Assembly (NCBI RefSeq): GCF_000374865.1
Contig: NZ_KB895453.1
Coordinates: 124,001-188,000, forward strand
DNA from: Arthrobacter sp. 135MFCol5.1
Lineage (GTDB): Bacteria; Actinomycetota; Actinomycetes; Actinomycetales; Micrococcaceae
Direction of reading: 5' to 3'
DNA length: 64,000 nucleotides
Shown here: positions 9,291 through 18,276 of the stretch, piece after piece
Position numbering within the stretch: the first letter of the stretch is position 1
Layout: every line of letters begins with the position of its first letter
Position numbers and translations under genes: made by a program
The notes under the pieces: generated by a model
The model's input: the letters and a program-made list of their open reading frames with translations, nothing else
What the model was told of the DNA's origin: nothing
Databases searched by the model: none

Positions 9291-11243
9291 ATGACGCTTG
9301 CACCCACCGACACTGCATCAGCCTCTGCGTCGGCCTACCGGCTGGCCACGGCGCAGGAAATCCTGGACGTGCGCTCCATCCTGCAGTCGGAAGGCCACCT
9401 CGGCCCGCAGCACAGGATCGCCTACCTGGGCCAGCTGGATCCTTCGCGCGGCACCGATCCAGCGCCGGCCGACCGACGCTTCCGCGTCTTCATCCACGAT
9501 GTCTCAGGCGCTGCGCCGCGCGATGTCGTGGTCTCCACCACCCGGCACGAGGTGCTCTCCGCCGTCGAACTGGACACCGCGGTGACCGGCGAGCTTCCGG
9601 TCCTCGAGGAGGAGTTCGAGGTGGTGGAGGCGCTGCTGGCCACGGACGAACGGTGGCTCAAAGCGCTCGCGGACCGCGGGCTGGATGTCGGGAAGGTCCG
9701 GGTGGCCCCGCTGTCCGCCGGGGTCTTCGAATACGCCGAAGAGAAGGGCCGCCGGATCCTCCGCGGGCTGGCATTCGTGCAGGAGTTCCCGGAGGACAGT
9801 GCTTGGGCGCACCCCGTTGACGGCCTGGTGGCCTATGTGGATGTGGTCAGCAAGGAGGTCACCCAGGTGGTCGACCTCGGCGTGATGCCCGTCCCGGCCG
9901 AGCACGGCAACTACACCGACCCGGAGTTGACCGGCCCGCTGCGGACCACCCAAAAGCCCATCAGCATCACCCAGCCCGAGGGCCCCAGCTTCACTGTCGC
10001 CGGCGGAAACCACGTGGAGTGGGAAAAGTGGAGCGTGGACGTTGGCTTCGATGTCCGCGAAGGGGTTGTCCTGCACAATCTCGCCTTCCGGGACGGCGGC
10101 CGGAAGCGGCCCATCATCAACCGGGCGTCCATTGCCGAGATGGTGGTTCCCTACGGCGACCCGTCGCCGGTCCGGTCATGGCAGAACTACTTCGACACCG
10201 GCGAATACCTGGTGGGCCAGTACGCCAACTCCCTGGAACTGGGCTGCGACTGCCTCGGCGAGATCACCTACCTCAGCCCCGTCATCTCCGACGCGTTCGG
10301 CAACCCGCGCGAAATCCGCAACGGCATCTGCATGCACGAGGAAGACTGGGGCATCCTCGCCAAGCACTCGGACCTCTGGAGCGGCGTCACCTACACCCGC
10401 CGCAACCGCCGCCTGGTGATCTCCTTCTTCACCACTATCGGCAACTACGACTACGGCTTCTACTGGTACCTCTACCTGGACGGCACCATCGAGTTCGAAG
10501 CCAAGGCCACCGGCGTCGTTTTCACGTCCGCGTTCCCGGCGGGCGGCTCGGACAACATCTCCCAGCTGGCCCCGGGCCTGGGCGCCCCGTTCCACCAGCA
10601 CCTCTTCAGCGCCCGGCTGGACATGGCGATCGACGGCTTCACCAACCGGGTGGAGGAGGAAGACGTGGTCCGGCAGGCCATGGGGCCGGGCAACGAGCGC
10701 GGCAACGCCTTCTCCCGCAAGCGCACCGTGCTGGCGCGGGAATCCGAGGCCGTCCGCGAGGCCGACGCCCGCGCCGGCCGCACCTGGATCATTTCCAATC
10801 CCGAATCCCGCAACCGGCTGGGTGAGCCCGTGGGCTACAAGCTCCACCCGCACAACCAGCCCACGCTCCTGGCCGATCCGGACTCCTCGATCGCCCGCCG
10901 CGCAGCCTTCGCCACCAAGGATCTCTGGGTCACCCGCCACGCAGACGGGGAACGCTACCCGACGGGCGACTTCGTCAACCAGCACGCCGGCGGCGCGGGC
11001 CTGCCCGCCTACGTGGCGCAGGACCGCGACATCGACGGCCAGGACATCGTGGTCTGGCATACCTTCGGCCTCACCCACTTCCCCCGGGTGGAGGACTGGC
11101 CCATCATGCCCGTGGACACCGTGGGCTTCAAGCTCCGGCCGGAAGGTTTCTTCGACCGCAGTCCGGTGCTGGATGTCCCGGCCAACCCGAACCGGCAAGC
11201 CGCGTCCTGCCACACCGAGGGCGGCAGCGGTGGCTGCCACTAG
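9291..11243 (+). CDS. Primary-amine oxidase (copper/topaquinone)
   Basis: A 650-residue copper amine oxidase, which oxidises primary amines to aldehydes with release of ammonia and hydrogen peroxide. The topaquinone precursor is Tyr386 in [12 protein letters not shown], two copper ligands are His435 and His437 in [11 protein letters not shown], and the third is expected in HTFGLTHF (590-597). The catalytic base corresponds to Asp302 in NYFDTGEY. Length and positions agree closely with the phenylethylamine oxidase of Arthrobacter globiformis, but histamine or tyramine oxidases look alike, so the substrate is uncertain. Its 3' end overlaps a small membrane protein gene. Confidence 0.95.
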   Translation: MTLAPTDTASASASAYRLATAQEILDVRSILQSEGHLGPQHRIAYLGQLDPSRGTDPAPADRRFRVFIHDVSGAAPRDVVVSTTRHEVLSAVELDTAVTGELPVLEEEFEVVEALLATDERWLKALADRGLDVGKVRVAPLSAGVFEYAEEKGRRILRGLAFVQEFPEDSAWAHPVDGLVAYVDVVSKEVTQVVDLGVMPVPAEHGNYTDPELTGPLRTTQKPISITQPEGPSFTVAGGNHVEWEKWSVDVGFDVREGVVLHNLAFRDGGRKRPIINRASIAEMVVPYGDPSPVRSWQNYFDTGEYLVGQYANSLELGCDCLGEITYLSPVISDAFGNPREIRNGICMHEEDWGILAKHSDLWSGVTYTRRNRRLVISFFTTIGNYDYGFYWYLYLDGTIEFEAKATGVVFTSAFPAGGSDNISQLAPGLGAPFHQHLFSARLDMAIDGFTNRVEEEDVVRQAMGPGNERGNAFSRKRTVLARESEAVREADARAGRTWIISNPESRNRLGEPVGYKLHPHNQPTLLADPDSSIARRAAFATKDLWVTRHADGERYPTGDFVNQHAGGAGLPAYVAQDRDIDGQDIVVWHTFGLTHFPRVEDWPIMPVDTVGFKLRPEGFFDRSPVLDVPANPNRQAASCHTEGGSGGCH

Positions 11244-11715
11244 CGCCGCCCCTGCCCCGGCGCCGGCAGCAGGCTGGGCAGCAGCAGGAAGGACGACGGC
11301 GGCGGCCCGGGCCCGTGCCGGCGGTCCGGTGGTCCACCCTCGGCTCGCGGCCGTGGTCACCGCCGTTTCCTGCGCCATGCACGTCTGGCTGGCCGCCACA
11401 GGCACCCACGGTGCCTGGCTTAGCGCCCTCATGCTGGCCCTTGCCGCGGTCTGCGTGCCCTGTGCCGTCCATATCTGGCGGCACGGCGGGGTGGCCGCAC
11501 TCCACCGGGTCACCGCGGCCGCCGTGGCCATGGCCGCCGTCCATGCGGGCCTCCTGCTGGGAGCCGGCGGTGCCGGCCACGCGCACGGCGCAGTGCCGTC
11601 GTCGTCCGCTGGTGCTGAGTCCGGCGGCAGCGCCCGGCTGCTGCTGGTCATTGGCCTGGAACTGGCCACCGCCCTGGTGGCCGCCGCGTTGGTGGCGAGG
11701 CTGCGCCGGCGGTAG
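11230..11715 (+). CDS. Small four-helix membrane protein coupled to amine oxidase
   Basis: A 161-residue protein of unknown function. After an Ala/Pro-rich N-terminus of about 40 residues it shows four hydrophobic segments ([54 protein letters not shown] and [20 protein letters not shown]) with several His residues near the membrane and a HAHG stretch. The GTG start overlaps the amine oxidase by 14 bases and has GAGGG upstream, so it is probably translated with it. Regularly placed histidines would suit metal handling for the copper enzyme, but this is a guess. Confidence 0.7.
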   Translation: MAATSAAPAPAPAAGWAAAGRTTAAARARAGGPVVHPRLAAVVTAVSCAMHVWLAATGTHGAWLSALMLALAAVCVPCAVHIWRHGGVAALHRVTAAAVAMAAVHAGLLLGAGGAGHAHGAVPSSSAGAESGGSARLLLVIGLELATALVAAALVARLRRR

Positions 11716-11727
11716 GCGGCGCAGAAA

Positions 11728-11771
11728 CGCCAGGCCGCGTGCCGCGAAAGGTGGCGGCGCGCGGCCTGGCG
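11728..11771. terminator. Bidirectional hairpin terminator
   Basis: An 18-bp stem begins CGCCAGGCCGCG and ends GCGGCCTGGCG, with one G-T wobble and an eight-base loop GAAAGGTG. It lies between the convergent membrane protein gene and the cupin gene and can serve both. Confidence 0.75.
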
Positions 11772-11783
11772 CTTGTCCGGTTG

Positions 11784-12158
11784 TCAGGCGGGCTTGGCGT
11801 ACTCGGCCGCGCTCATGACTTCATAACCAACGAACGTCTCGTCGTTTTCCACCCAGGCGTCGTGGCCGGCCGGAATGGAGTAGGCGTCCCCCGCGTGGAT
11901 GGTGGTGCGGGTGCCGTCGTCCAGCTGGACGGTCAGGGTCCCGGCGGTGCAGAAGCCAAGGTGGTTGTTTTGGCAGCTGTCCGTGTGGACCACGGTTTTG
12001 ACCGTTTCGGACCAGCGCCAGCCGGGCTCGAAGGTAAGCCGGCCCAGGGTGGCGCCGCCAATGTTGACTACGTCCACCTGGGTCTTGGGCGGACGGCGCT
12101 TTTCGTCGGCGTCGTTGAAGGACTTGGTTTCAAGGTCCTTGACCGTTATTGCAGGCAT
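11784..12158 (-). CDS. Cupin-domain protein
   Basis: A 124-residue single-domain cupin. Motif 1 is seen around DSCQNNHLGFCTAGTLTVQL and motif 2 around GDAYSIPAGHDAWV. The first motif lacks the usual HxH pair, having His-Thr-Asp and a later His, so metal binding is uncertain. The start has GAGGAG eight bases upstream. It is the last gene on this strand behind LacI, Gfo and ThuA, but a 153-base gap separates it from thuA, so membership of the operon is only possible. The 12159-12311 gap holds nothing recognisable. Confidence 0.8.
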   Translation of the reverse strand: MPAITVKDLETKSFNDADEKRRPPKTQVDVVNIGGATLGRLTFEPGWRWSETVKTVVHTDSCQNNHLGFCTAGTLTVQLDDGTRTTIHAGDAYSIPAGHDAWVENDETFVGYEVMSAAEYAKPA

Positions 12159-12311
12159 TTCTGGCTCCTCGAAAGGGAGTGGTTATGAAATTCGCCCACG
12201 GGCGCTGAGCCGCTCAGGGAATGACGGTCCGGCGGGGCGGGAAGTGCCCGTCAGGAACCCGCCGGACCTTGCGTCGCAACGATTTCAATCTGCTCTCCGG
12301 CGCTGGCGATG

Positions 12312-13070
12312 TCAATGCCGGGCGGCCCATTCGAACCATTCCCGGGCCGGGTTGGTCACCGCAGGGGCCGAGCGGTCCAGCCCTGGCTGCGCCGCCCACC
12401 TCACGCCGTTGGCGAGCACCCGCTGGACCTGCGGATGGTGGTACACGGGGTACTCCTGGTCGCCGGGGCTGAAGTAGAAGATCCTGCCCTTGCCCCGGGT
12501 GAACGTGACGCCGGAACGGAACACTTCGCCGCCGGCGAAGGAACTGATGAAGATCAGGTCGTCGGGGTCCGGGATGTCGAACAGTTCGCCGTACATTTCC
12601 TGCTCGGGGATGACGATGGGGCTCTCCACGCCTTCCGCGATGGGATGCGACGGCTTCACCGTCCACACCAGCTCGCGCTGGCCGTCGTTCCGCCAGGCGA
12701 GGGAGCAGCTGGTGCCCAGCAGCCTGGTGAAGATTTTCGCGAAGTGCCCCGAATGGAGCACGATCAGTCCCATCCCACCGAGCACCTGCCGGTGGACGCG
12801 TTCGACGACGGCGTCACTCACCTCGTGGTGGGCGATGTGGCCCCACCAGAGCAGGACGTCCGTTTCCGCGAGCACCTCCTCGTCCAGGCCGTGGTCGTCG
12901 TTGCTGGCGAGCACCGCCGTCGTAATGTCCGCGTCCGGGTAGTAGGGCCGGAGCCCCGCGGCGATGGCGCCGTGGATACCATCCGGGTAGATATCGCCGA
13001 TATGGGCGGGCTCGTTGTTGGCCTCGTGGACGCCCTCATTCCAGACCCGGATCCTCAGTTTTCCGTTCAT
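12312..13070 (-). CDS. ThuA-domain protein
   Basis: A 252-residue protein of the ThuA family (class I glutamine-amidotransferase-like fold). Family text includes VLLWWGHIAHHEVSDAVVERV, GLIVLHSGHFAKIF and GDQEYPVYHHPQVQRVLANG. ThuA of rhizobia takes part in trehalose or related disaccharide use together with the dehydrogenase ThuB. Here its ATG overlaps the stop of a Gfo/Idh/MocA oxidoreductase gene by four bases, the same kind of pairing. The sugar is not identified. Confidence 0.9.
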   Translation of the reverse strand: MNGKLRIRVWNEGVHEANNEPAHIGDIYPDGIHGAIAAGLRPYYPDADITTAVLASNDDHGLDEEVLAETDVLLWWGHIAHHEVSDAVVERVHRQVLGGMGLIVLHSGHFAKIFTRLLGTSCSLAWRNDGQRELVWTVKPSHPIAEGVESPIVIPEQEMYGELFDIPDPDDLIFISSFAGGEVFRSGVTFTRGKGRIFYFSPGDQEYPVYHHPQVQRVLANGVRWAAQPGLDRSAPAVTNPAREWFEWAARH

Positions 13071-14203
13071 TTGAGCCTGACCTCCCTCTGCTCGAGTGCC
13101 GACTGGTAGCAGGCGTCGATGATCTGTGCCCGGTAGAGCGCCAAGGAGCCGTCATGCTCGGCCCAGGCCGCTTCCCCGTCGCGGACTGCTGTCACGAAGT
13201 CTTCCACCACGGCGTCGTGGGCGCGGCCGGGCAGCACCGGCGGCACGTAGTCGGCTGACTCGCCGTCCTTGTCCGTGAACACCCGGAGCTGGCCCACGGG
13301 CGGGAACGGAGCCCCGTGCACCTTCAGTTCGGCGCCGCCGTCCGTGCCGTAGACGGTGAAGTCGAGGAGATCGTCCGTTTCCCGGTATGTTGCCCAGCCG
13401 GCCTCGATCAGCAGCGTTCCGCCGCCCTCAAGGCGGAGGAACGCAGAGGCGAAGTCCTCCACTTCGAAGGCGTGGCTCGTGGCCTGGGCCGAGTACCTGC
13501 TGCCGCCGCCCCGTCCCTGCGGGCCCAGCTCCGAGTGGGTGGCGGCAGAGACGGCCACCACCTTCGGTTCTCCGAGCAGGTGCAGGGCGTAATCCAGTGC
13601 GTGGACGCCGATATCTGCCAGCGGTCCGCCGCCTGCGAGCTCGGGGTTGGTGAACCAGCTGCCCAGGGTGGGGATGCCGGAGCGGCGGAGCCAGGAGGCC
13701 TTGGCGTAGTAGGGGCGGCCCAGGCCGCCGGCGTCGATGACGTCCTTGAGGGCCTTGATGTCGCCGCGGCGGCGGTGGTTGAACGCCACATCCAGGACCC
13801 GTCCGGCCTTGCGGGCAGCATCCACCATGGCCTGGCCCTCCACGGCGTTGCGGGCGATCGGCTTTTCGCTCAGCACATGGATTCCCCGCTCCAGGGCCGC
13901 GATGGCAATGGGGGCGTGCAGGAAGGTGGGAACGGCCACGCTCACGGCGTCCAGGCCGCCGTGGTCCAGCATGTCCTGCCAGTCGGCGAAACCGTTGGGA
14001 ATGGCGTATTCGGCTTGCAGGTCCGTCCGGAGTTCCTGCTCCATTCCTGCCAGCGAGACGATGCGGATGCCCTCCAGGTCGCTGTAGGCCTTCAGGTGCT
14101 GCTGGCCGGCCCAGCCGATGCCGACGACGCCGACGCGGAGCTCCTTGGCCGGGGCCTTTCCTGGTTCCGGGGGCTTCGGGCCGGGGCTTTGCTGGTAGTT
14201 CAA
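13067..14203 (-). CDS. Gfo/Idh/MocA-family oxidoreductase
   Basis: A 378-residue NAD(P)-dependent sugar or inositol dehydrogenase-like protein. The Rossmann part shows VGVVGIGWAGQQHLKAY and the family signature HVLSEKPIARN; the C-terminal part contains GPLADIGVHALDYALHLLG. I chose the TTG start because AAGGAAG lies six bases upstream; the next in-frame ATG (14320) would cover the operators. Two LacI-type operators lie just upstream. Together with ThuA it resembles the ThuA/ThuB pair that oxidises disaccharides such as trehalose, but the substrate cannot be fixed. Confidence 0.9.
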   Translation of the reverse strand: MNYQQSPGPKPPEPGKAPAKELRVGVVGIGWAGQQHLKAYSDLEGIRIVSLAGMEQELRTDLQAEYAIPNGFADWQDMLDHGGLDAVSVAVPTFLHAPIAIAALERGIHVLSEKPIARNAVEGQAMVDAARKAGRVLDVAFNHRRRGDIKALKDVIDAGGLGRPYYAKASWLRRSGIPTLGSWFTNPELAGGGPLADIGVHALDYALHLLGEPKVVAVSAATHSELGPQGRGGGSRYSAQATSHAFEVEDFASAFLRLEGGGTLLIEAGWATYRETDDLLDFTVYGTDGGAELKVHGAPFPPVGQLRVFTDKDGESADYVPPVLPGRAHDAVVEDFVTAVRDGEAAWAEHDGSLALYRAQIIDACYQSALEQREVRLK

Positions 14204-14247
14204 GGGTGCTTCCTTTTCGGTGCCGGGCTGGTGCTGGACTGGGTTTG

Positions 14248-14261
14248 TGGAATCGATTCCA
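14248..14261. promoter_or_regulatory. LacI-family operator, proximal copy
   Basis: The perfect palindrome TGGAATCGATTCCA has the central CG and symmetric arms typical of LacI/GalR operators. It is the copy nearer the oxidoreductase start, 45 bases upstream of the TTG. Confidence 0.75.
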
Positions 14262-14265
14262 AAAC

Positions 14266-14280
14266 GGTTCGCAACGAACC
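14266..14280. promoter_or_regulatory. Third inverted repeat between the operators
   Basis: GGTTCG-CAA-CGAACC is a perfect 6-bp inverted repeat midway between the two identical operators. It has a different sequence and could bind another regulator or be chance. Confidence 0.35.
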
Positions 14281-14291
14281 CAAGGGGCGTT

Positions 14292-14305
14292 TGGAATCGA
14301 TTCCA
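14292..14305. promoter_or_regulatory. LacI-family operator, distal copy
   Basis: A second identical TGGAATCGATTCCA lies 44 bases from the first, about four helical turns, which would put both on the same face of the DNA and suit cooperative binding by the LacI-type protein encoded next door. Confidence 0.75.
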
Positions 14306-14344
14306 AAAGCTTGTCAGCAAGAGCGCGGGGACGTCAACCCCCTC

Positions 14345-15343
14345 TCAGTTCTTCGTGGAGTCCCTGATGACCAGTTCGTGCGGGAGGAACATCCGGCCGC
14401 GGCGGTGCACCCCCGGCTCCGTCATCCGTTCCAGGAGTGCCCCAAACGCCACACGGCCCATCTCATAGGCGGGCTGCCGGATGGTGGTCAGTTCCGGAAC
14501 GCACATCTCCGCCTGGATGGAATCGTCGAAGCCGGCAACCGCCACGTCCTCCGGAACCCGGAGGCCGGCGTCGGTGATTTCCCGGACGCAACCGGCCGCC
14601 ACCGTGTCGCTGCCACAGAATACGGCGTCGGGAAGGTTGTCCGCGGCGAGGAGTTCGCGGGTGAGCCGACGGCCGGCGTGGAAGTCGAAGTCCCCGGCGG
14701 CAAAGAGGCTCTGTGCCGCCTCCAGGCCTGCCTCGGACAGCGCTTCGCGGAACCCCTGTTCGCGCAGCCGCCCGGACCGGGCCGCCCGGTTGCCGATCAT
14801 GGCAAGCCGCCGGGCGCCGGTCCCGATGAGGTGCCGGGTGATGTCGCGGGCGGCCTGCCGGTCATCGATCGAGACGCCGAAGGCTGCTTCCGACTCCGCC
14901 ACCTCGCACAACTGGACCACGCTCAGCTGGGTTGCAAGGGCTTCCACATCGTCGTCGGGCATGGTGGGCGAAAACAGGACCAGCCCGTCCACGGACCCGT
15001 TCCGGAGCATGTCCACCAATTGCTGTTCGCGATCCGGGCTTCCGGCGGTTGGGGCAATCAGGCTCACGTAGCCGGACCGTGCCGCGGCATCGCCCACCCC
15101 GCGGAAGGCTTCGCTGATGACCGGGGACTCAAGGTTCTTGGCGAGGGCCAGGATGCGCATGGTCCGGTCGCGGCGCAGGTCCCGGGCGGAGGCGAGCGGC
15201 CGGTAGTTGAGCTCCCGGATCGCCCCGGCCACCTTCTCACGGCTGGAGGCGCTCACCGCGGGACTGCCGTTGAGGACGCGGGAGACCGTGCCCACGGATA
15301 CTCCCGCCGTTTTGGCGACGTCCTGCACGGTCGCTCGAGCCAT
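14345..15343 (-). CDS. LacI-family transcriptional repressor
   Basis: A 332-residue repressor. The N-terminal DNA-binding segment is textbook LacI (TVQDVAKTAGVSVGTVSRVL, then the hinge RELNYRPLASARDL), followed by a periplasmic-binding-like ligand domain. AAGGA nine bases before the ATG supports the start. It is read in the same direction as the oxidoreductase and thuA genes downstream, and two identical palindromes lie in the 141-base gap, so it very likely controls that operon in answer to a sugar. Confidence 0.93.
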   Translation of the reverse strand: MARATVQDVAKTAGVSVGTVSRVLNGSPAVSASSREKVAGAIRELNYRPLASARDLRRDRTMRILALAKNLESPVISEAFRGVGDAAARSGYVSLIAPTAGSPDREQQLVDMLRNGSVDGLVLFSPTMPDDDVEALATQLSVVQLCEVAESEAAFGVSIDDRQAARDITRHLIGTGARRLAMIGNRAARSGRLREQGFREALSEAGLEAAQSLFAAGDFDFHAGRRLTRELLAADNLPDAVFCGSDTVAAGCVREITDAGLRVPEDVAVAGFDDSIQAEMCVPELTTIRQPAYEMGRVAFGALLERMTEPGVHRRGRMFLPHELVIRDSTKN

Positions 15344-15756
15344 TCCAGTGTGTCCTTCCGGGGCCGGGTCCTGCCGTGTTTGGGTGTTTTTCAGCTTAGC
15401 CGCCAGCCGGCCGCCGGCAGCGTGCCCGGCGTCACGCGGAGCACGCTTTCGTCCCGCCGCGGTGCCGTGTCCGGCGCAAACCCGGCCTCCGCCGTCGGAC
15501 GTTCCCGCAAAAGCGTGCCTGCCGTGACGCGCGCGTGCCTCCTGCGCGTGGCGTGGCGCCTGAAACGGGGGAGTGGATGCCTGAAATCACCATTTAACAC
15601 ACCGGAAACCCACCCGGGAATTGCCGCCATACAGTTGGAATCAGACGGCAACAGCCGCCCCACCCGCTGAACGTGGTTTCTCCGGCCACGTCCCTCCGCA
15701 GAGCGGCTCTGACGGCAAACGACCGTTCTCTCTTCGCATCACGAAAGGGGTTTCCC
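15344..15756. promoter_or_regulatory. 413-base divergent region, lacI and amt
   Basis: No gene is credible here. The amt-proximal part holds a GlnR-type box (listed separately) and an AAAGGGG ribosome binding site just before amt. The lacI-proximal part is GC-rich and has no second copy of the lacI operator. An ORF reading leftward from 15809 and one reading rightward from 15207 look like chance openings. Confidence 0.5.
15594..15609 (+). promoter_or_regulatory. GlnR-type nitrogen box upstream of amt
   Basis: TTAAC-ACACCG-GAAAC fits the actinobacterial GlnR half-site pattern gTnAC-n6-GaAAC except for the first base. It lies about 150 bases upstream of the ammonium transporter start, the classical GlnR target in Streptomyces and Mycobacterium. 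Confidence 0.6.
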
Positions 15757-17049
15757 ATGGATTCGGGAAATGTCGCTTGGATTTTGGCCAGCTCGGCGCT
15801 GGTGTGCATGATGATCCCCGCCCTGGCCCTGTTTTACGGGGGCATGGTGGGGTCGCGCCGCATTCTCAACATGATGATGATGTGCTTCGGCGGCGCCAGC
15901 CTGGTGGCCGTCCTCTGGGCCCTGTTCGGCTACTCGATGGCCTTCGGCAACTCCGTGGGCGGCCTGGGCCTGATCGGTGACGTCACCGAATTCCCCGGCA
16001 TGGGGCAGCTGCTGGCCAAGGATGACTCCGCGTCCATCCCCGTCATCCTGTTCGCAGCGTTCCAGCTGTTCTTCGCCTGCGTCACCACCGCACTGGTTGC
16101 CGGAGCCGCCGCCGGGCGGATGAAGTTCGGCGCCTGGATGGTGTTCGCCGGCATTTGGGCCACTGTGGTCTACTTCCCCATCGCGCACTGGGTGTTCGCG
16201 TTCGACTCTGCGGACGGCAGCACGGTGGGCGGCTGGATCGCCAACGGGATCAAGGCCATCGACTTCGCCGGCGGCACCGCGGTGCACATGAACGCCGGCG
16301 CTGCCGCCCTGGCCCTGGCCCTGGTCCTGGGCAAGAGCTCCGGCTGGCCGAAAATGGAACACACGAAGCCGCACAGCCGCCCCTTGGTCCTGGTGGGCGC
16401 AGGCCTGCTGTGGGTGGGCTGGTTCGGCTTCAACGCAGGCTCCGCGCTCGCCGCCGGCCAGTCCGCGGCCGTCGTCTTCCTCAACACCGCCGTCGCCGCC
16501 TCCGCCGGCCTGCTTGCCTGGGCCCTCGTGGAGCGGGTCCGCCACGGCGCCGCCACCAGCATGGGCGCCGCCTCGGGCCTGATCGCCGCGCTGGTGGCCA
16601 TCACCCCGGCCTGTGGCGCCGTCAGCCCGCTGGGCGCCCTGGCCATCGGCGCCATCGCCGGGGCCGTCTGCTCGCTGGCCATCGAATGGAAGTTCCGCCT
16701 CGGCTTCGACGATTCGCTCGACGTCGTGGGCGTCCACCTGGTCGGCGGCATCCTGGGCACCCTGCTGATCGGCCTTTTCGCCACCGACAAGGCCCCGAAC
16801 GGCGTCAGCGGCCTGTTCTACGGCGGCGGCTTCGACCTGCTCGGCGTCCAGGCGATCGCGACCGTCAGCGTCCTGGCCTACTCCTTCGGGATCACCTGGC
16901 TCCTGGCCAAGATCCTGGACAAGGCCATGGGGGGCCTGCGCATCAAGCCCGAGGACGAATTGCGCGGCATCGACCTCGCAGCCCACTCCGAGCTCGCCTA
17001 CCTTACGGATGAGGACCCGGTGGAACTGGGCTCGCCGCAGCGGGTGTAA
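15757..17049 (+). CDS. amt: Ammonium transporter
   Basis: A 430-residue Amt/Mep/Rh-family channel with about 11 transmembrane helices. The pore His residues are in FAGGTAVHMNAGAAALALAL and DVVGVHLVGGILGTLLIGLF, and the N-terminal signature ALALFYGGMVGSRRILNMMM is present. The ATG chosen is followed by MDSGNVAWIL and preceded by AAAGGGG; the longer frame upstream adds a non-family tail. No glnK or glnD gene follows, unlike many amtB operons, and a hairpin terminator comes directly after. A GlnR-type box upstream suggests induction under nitrogen limitation. Confidence 0.96.
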   Translation: MDSGNVAWILASSALVCMMIPALALFYGGMVGSRRILNMMMMCFGGASLVAVLWALFGYSMAFGNSVGGLGLIGDVTEFPGMGQLLAKDDSASIPVILFAAFQLFFACVTTALVAGAAAGRMKFGAWMVFAGIWATVVYFPIAHWVFAFDSADGSTVGGWIANGIKAIDFAGGTAVHMNAGAAALALALVLGKSSGWPKMEHTKPHSRPLVLVGAGLLWVGWFGFNAGSALAAGQSAAVVFLNTAVAASAGLLAWALVERVRHGAATSMGAASGLIAALVAITPACGAVSPLGALAIGAIAGAVCSLAIEWKFRLGFDDSLDVVGVHLVGGILGTLLIGLFATDKAPNGVSGLFYGGGFDLLGVQAIATVSVLAYSFGITWLLAKILDKAMGGLRIKPEDELRGIDLAAHSELAYLTDEDPVELGSPQRV

Positions 17050-17062
17050 CCGCCGCAACGCG

Positions 17063-17094
17063 CCGGGCGCCCGCCTGCTGGGGGCGGCGCCCGG
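17063..17094 (+). terminator. Hairpin after amt
   Basis: The inverted repeat CCGGGCGCC / GGCGCCCGG with a 14-base loop starts 14 bases past the amt stop. It has no T-run, so it may act with the larger hairpin that follows. Confidence 0.5.
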
Positions 17095-17131
17095 TGGACG
17101 CTTCCGCGTCGCGGGTCCCAGCGCACGAGTC

Positions 17132-17191
17132 AGGGCCAAACCTTGGACCGGTGCCGGCAACCGCCGGCTTATAGTTCCAGGGTTTGGCCCT
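17132..17191. terminator. Large nested hairpin between amt and glycosidase
   Basis: Outer arms AGGGCCAAACCTTGGA and TCCAGGGTTTGGCCCT pair at 15 of 16 positions, and the enclosed DNA forms a second stem GCCGGC-AACC-GCCGGC. It separates two convergent genes and probably terminates both. Confidence 0.6.
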
Positions 17192-17200
17192 TCGGCGTGC

Positions 17201-18217
17201 CTACTGTTCCGTGCAGGCCAGGATGCCGCCGCGCACTTCGAGCACCGCGGCACGGACGTGGCTGAGGCGCGTCCGCGGGTCCGGCGACATGGTGCCGATG
17301 TCCTCACCGTCCCAGCAGGGATGCGTGAAGTAGACCAGCAGCGCCCGCTCCGCGCCGCCGTCGCCCGGGTCCCCGCCAAGCGGCACCACATCCGCGTGGC
17401 GTCCGACGACGGGCCGTCCGTCCCAGGACTCCGGCGCCGTGAGGATCAGCCCGCCCAGGTGCTCCTGCCGGGTCCAGTTTCCGGTGCCGTCCACCGAGCG
17501 GTACACCGCCTGGCCGCGCCATTCGTCCACGATCATCCAGTACCAGCCGCCCAGCACGAAGACCTTGGGGCCTTCGTGCGGCCGCCCCGGGATGGCCACC
17601 CCTTCAAGGACCCACGACGACGGATCATCCGGGGTGTCGCTGACCGCGCTGAAGGTATTGGAGCCGCGGGTTTCGTCCTTGTACCAAAGCCGGTACCGGC
17701 CGTCCCCGCACCCGGCGACGGCGGCGTCAATGACCCGCGGTGAATCCAGGTCCACAGCGCCCAGGTACTCCCACTTCGCCAGGTCATGGCTGGCGAACTG
17801 CACGATTTCAGCTTTCCCGCTCCAGTCCGTCCGCCGCCCGCCCAGCACCGTCAGGTACATGATCCACCGTTTGCCGATGCGGACGACGTCGGGAGCCCAG
17901 AGGGTTGCCGGTGGTTCCGTTCCGGGCGGGATGAGTCCCTCAACGGTGCCCTGGTAGCGCCAGGTGGCGCCGCCGTCGGACGACCTCGCAGCGCCGATGC
18001 CGGTCCCATGAACCCACTCGACGCCTGTCAGCCCGGGCGCTGTGGCGCGCCGCTGGGTGTAGAGGAGGACCCACTCACCGTTGAGGTGGTCGGCCACGAG
18101 GATGGGGTCCGTGGGTCCATCCCATACCGGATCCCGGTACGGGAGGGTGAAGGCGTCCGCGCGCAGGGGCGGTGCTGTCAGGGCAACGGTTTCCTGGGCG
18201 GCCGGCTGCTGGTGCAC
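17201..18217 (-). CDS. Five-bladed beta-propeller glycosidase-like protein (GH43/GH32-like)
   Basis: A 338-residue protein with the layout of family 43/32/62-type glycosidases: DPVWDGPTDPILVADHLNGE near the start, WAPDVVRIGKRWIMYL, then YKDETRGSNTF and VLGGWYWMIVDEWRG at regular distances as propeller blades. It likely acts on a plant-type sugar polymer or oligosaccharide in the cytoplasm, as no signal peptide is seen. The frame is open far upstream through the helicase gene, but only the part from about 18217 is real; a GTG with GGAGAA just upstream is the best start. It lies 59 bases behind the helicase gene on the same strand. Confidence 0.75.
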   Translation of the reverse strand: MHQQPAAQETVALTAPPLRADAFTLPYRDPVWDGPTDPILVADHLNGEWVLLYTQRRATAPGLTGVEWVHGTGIGAARSSDGGATWRYQGTVEGLIPPGTEPPATLWAPDVVRIGKRWIMYLTVLGGRRTDWSGKAEIVQFASHDLAKWEYLGAVDLDSPRVIDAAVAGCGDGRYRLWYKDETRGSNTFSAVSDTPDDPSSWVLEGVAIPGRPHEGPKVFVLGGWYWMIVDEWRGQAVYRSVDGTGNWTRQEHLGGLILTAPESWDGRPVVGRHADVVPLGGDPGDGGAERALLVYFTHPCWDGEDIGTMSPDPRTRLSHVRAAVLEVRGGILACTEQ

Positions 18218-18276
18218 AGTCTTCTCCAACGTTGTAGTTTTGTGGTGGAGTCCATCATATGCGTCAAAACCGGGTG

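Noticed and set aside
13316..15670. 784-codon open frame on the plus strand across Gfo and LacI genes
   Set aside because: It runs antisense to two clear genes and its translation is low-complexity; the minus-strand proteins have family motifs throughout.
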